Source of the DNA: an uncultured Cardiobacterium sp.
GTDB taxonomy: Bacteria; Pseudomonadota; Gammaproteobacteria; Cardiobacteriales; Cardiobacteriaceae
Direction: 5' to 3'
DNA: 22,947 bases
Assembly: GCF_938028825.1 (NCBI RefSeq)
Contig: NZ_CALIZP010000059.1
Coordinates: 1-22,947, forward strand
Shown: piece by piece, positions 21,221 through 22,947 of the stretch
How positions within the stretch are numbered: position 1 is the first letter of the stretch
Layout: the number at the start of each line of letters is the position of its first letter
Program-made: the position numbers and the translations under genes
The notes under the pieces: generated by a model
Databases searched by the model: none
What the model saw: only the letters and a program-made list of their open reading frames with translations
What the model was told of the DNA's origin: nothing

Positions 21221-22795
21221 ATGAAAACACATACCCTGCTCGCCCTGGCGCTTGCCGCCTTTGCCGCCGCCCCGACCCTGGCTGCCCCCGCCGCGCCGAC
21301 GCGTGCCGAAGCCCTGCAAAACCTGCCCGCGCGTCTTGCCGCCCTGCCGATCGCCGACGGCAAACCCGCCGCCACCTACCTGGAACGCGGCAAACCCACC
21401 CTCATCAAATACTGGGCAAGCTGGTGCCCGCTCTGCCTCGCCACCCTTGAAGAAACTGCTGAGTGGCGTCAGGACAGTGCCTTTAAGGGCATCAATCTCA
21501 TCAGCATCGCCTCGCCCGGCCATTTGGGCGAACAGGAACCCGCCGCCTTCCGCAGCTGGATCAGCGGCCTGAAAACGCCCTATCCGCCCGTGCTTATCAA
21601 CGACGGCGGCGATATCGCCCGCGACAGCGGCGTCGCCGTCTATCCGAGCTGGGTGCTGCTTGATGCGCGCGGCAATATCGCCCGCGTCATCAAAGGCCAT
21701 ATCACGCGCGCGCAAGCCCTCGCCCTCATCGAGAATCCGCAAGCGGACATCAGCGCACAAACCACCCACTACACGCCCAAAGCACAAGGAGCCCAACCCA
21801 TGCAAAGCAAGACCCTCTATCTCGCTGGCGGCTGCTTCTGGGGGCTTGAAGCCTATTTCGAGCGCATCCCCGGCATCATCGACGCCGAATCCGGCTACGC
21901 CAACGGCAAGACGGCCAACCCCAGCTACGAAGACGTCATTCGCGGCAGCGGCCACGCCGAAACCGTGAAAATCACCTACGATCCGGCGCGTATCAGCCTT
22001 GCCGACATCCTGCAATACTACTTCCGCGTCATCGACCCCACCTCGCTCAACAAACAGGGCAACGACCGGGGTACGCAATACCGCACCGGGGTTTACACCA
22101 CCGACGCCGCCGAACGCAGCATCGTCGAAAAAGCGCTTGCCGAAGAACAGAAGCGGCACCAGAAGCCCCTCGTGGTCGAAAACCTGCCGCTTGCCAACTA
22201 TTACAAAGCGGAGGAATACCATCAGGACTACCTCGCGAAAAACCCGAACGGCTACTGCCACATTGACATCCACAAAGCCGATATCCCGCTCGACAAACCC
22301 CGCGCCACACGCGATAAAAACGGCGAACCCGTGATTGACGCGAGCAAATACAAAAAGCCCGACCTGGCCACCCTGCGACAAACCCTGGATGCGCAGGCCT
22401 ACGAAATCACGCAAAACAGTGCCACCGAGCGCCCCTTCTCGCACACCTACGACCATCTGTTTGCGCCCGGCCTCTATGTGGATGTGGTCAGCGGCGAACC
22501 GCTGTTCAGTTCCGCCGACAAATACGACTCCGGCTGCGGCTGGCCGAGCTTCAGCAAACCCATCAGCCGTGCCGTTGTTACCGAGCATGACGACACCAGC
22601 TACAACATGCACCGCACCGAAGTCAGAAGCCGCGTCGCCGACGCGCATCTCGGCCACGTTTTCCCCGACGGCCCGCAAGACAAAGGCGGCCTGCGCTACT
22701 GCATCAACGGCGCCAGCCTGCGCTTCATCCCGCTGGACGAAATGGCGGCGGCGGGCTATGGCGATTTGGTGGAGGTCGTCAAAGAAGGGAAATAA
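21221..22795 (+). CDS. msrAB: Thioredoxin-MsrA-MsrB fusion, exported methionine sulfoxide reductase
   Basis: A 524-aa tripartite enzyme like neisserial PilB/MsrAB. A Sec signal (residues 1-22) is followed by a thioredoxin-like domain (about 30-175; WASWCPLC, Cys69/Cys72, cis-Pro in VYPSWV). MsrA follows (about 194-350; GGCFWGLE, Cys205), then MsrB (about 385-524; GCGWPSF, HLGHVFPDG, catalytic LRYCINGAS, Cys494). The MsrB part lacks the two zinc-binding CxxC pairs. It repairs both methionine sulfoxide stereoisomers in envelope proteins, with the N-terminal domain recycling the Msr disulfides. An internal ATG before MsrA (codon 194) follows AAGGAG and could give a cytosolic MsrAB form. Confidence 0.93.
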   Translation: MKTHTLLALALAAFAAAPTLAAPAAPTRAEALQNLPARLAALPIADGKPAATYLERGKPTLIKYWASWCPLCLATLEETAEWRQDSAFKGINLISIASPGHLGEQEPAAFRSWISGLKTPYPPVLINDGGDIARDSGVAVYPSWVLLDARGNIARVIKGHITRAQALALIENPQADISAQTTHYTPKAQGAQPMQSKTLYLAGGCFWGLEAYFERIPGIIDAESGYANGKTANPSYEDVIRGSGHAETVKITYDPARISLADILQYYFRVIDPTSLNKQGNDRGTQYRTGVYTTDAAERSIVEKALAEEQKRHQKPLVVENLPLANYYKAEEYHQDYLAKNPNGYCHIDIHKADIPLDKPRATRDKNGEPVIDASKYKKPDLATLRQTLDAQAYEITQNSATERPFSHTYDHLFAPGLYVDVVSGEPLFSSADKYDSGCGWPSFSKPISRAVVTEHDDTSYNMHRTEVRSRVADAHLGHVFPDGPQDKGGLRYCINGASLRFIPLDEMAAAGYGDLVEVVKEGK

Positions 22796-22890
22796 AGGCG
22801 GCCATCTGCGCACCATGCCTCCCGGAAACCGGACCGGAAAAACCCGGGCAGGCGCGCCGGCACCGTAACATTCCGGTTTGCAGCGACGGT
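22796..22890. other. Short gap after msrAB
   Basis: No gene. GC-rich sequence with no convincing terminator. It leads into a Correia-like repeat. Confidence 0.5.
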
Positions 22891-22947
22891 TGTAGTCGTT
22901 TCAAACAGGAATGAGACAAGGCGGCGAGCCGAAGACAGTACAGGTAG
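22891..22947. mobile_element. Correia-like element, cut by the window end
   Basis: TGTAGTCGTTTCAAACAGGA is followed by ATGAGACAAGGCGGCGAGCC and GAAGACAGTACAGGTAG. This matches the general layout of Correia repeat-enclosed elements (a TATAGT-type end, then GACAAGGCG(A/G)CGA...GCCG.AGACAGTACA...TAG). It is the best-preserved of three copies. The other end should lie within about 100 bp beyond the window. Confidence 0.65.

Noticed and set aside
21185..22816. A 543-aa frame antisense to msrAB
   Set aside because: Shadow of the fusion gene; no motifs and an implausible composition.

Overview
The window is GC-rich proteobacterial DNA. It joins the partition/replication end of an integrative conjugative element (ICE) or genomic island (about 1-5300, all minus strand) to a stretch of chromosomal housekeeping, transport and redox genes (about 5580-22947). 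Correia-like mobile repeat ends, a Neisseria-style thioredoxin-MsrA-MsrB fusion, CcoS, ArfA and roughly 60 % GC suggest a host-associated beta/gammaproteobacterium near the Neisseriaceae or Cardiobacteriaceae. I favour a Cardiobacterium-like organism, but gene content alone does not prove it. No tRNA, rRNA, CRISPR array or complete insertion sequence was seen.

Left region (minus strand, reading 5293 to 107): a tightly overlapping operon encodes a 109-aa unknown protein, ParA, a PFGI-1/SPI-7-type ParB, a DUF2857-like protein and a winged-helix 'STY4528-like' island replication protein. The last gene is the most interesting object here. Its middle is a 63-bp tandem repeat carrying seven 8/9 matches to the DnaA box (plus one weaker match), all in one orientation with starts stepping by 21 or 42 bp. 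Beside them lie an AT tract, an alternating purine-pyrimidine tract and an inverted repeat, so the coding sequence looks like an embedded replication origin, reminiscent of lambda O/ori. Just after the repeats the frame is broken at G GGA AAA, in the last arm of a four-run G-quadruplex motif. A protein-like reading frame of 223 codons continues in the -1 frame.

Junction (5294-5940): about 340 bp without a gene, then a strong -10 and a small arfA ribosome-rescue gene. A perfect intrinsic terminator sits inside the arfA reading frame, so its mRNA should be non-stop, the known self-sensing design of arfA.

Centre (5914-13414): a bile acid:sodium symporter family transporter diverges from a TRIC/UPF0126 channel gene. 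Then come lpdA, a 500-bp repeat-rich gap, the rph-rdgB operon, a second repeat cluster, a SAM methyltransferase and a TTG-started sbcD without sbcC beside it.

Right (13425-22947): a ccoS-SafE-like pair linked to cbb3 oxidase/copper assembly, an orphan oligopeptide-binding protein, an EamA transporter, and a minus-strand group of DUF6463-like membrane protein, NfsA-like nitroreductase and a Kazal-like lipoprotein. These are followed by a class PPK2 polyphosphate kinase and then an envelope redox/copper group: a TlpA-like thioredoxin lipoprotein, a Tat-exported Cys-rich copper-storage protein (Csp) and the MsrAB fusion. Two repeat families decorate the gaps: short ACGCCGCTTG-type repeats and Correia-like ends beginning TATAGTCG.
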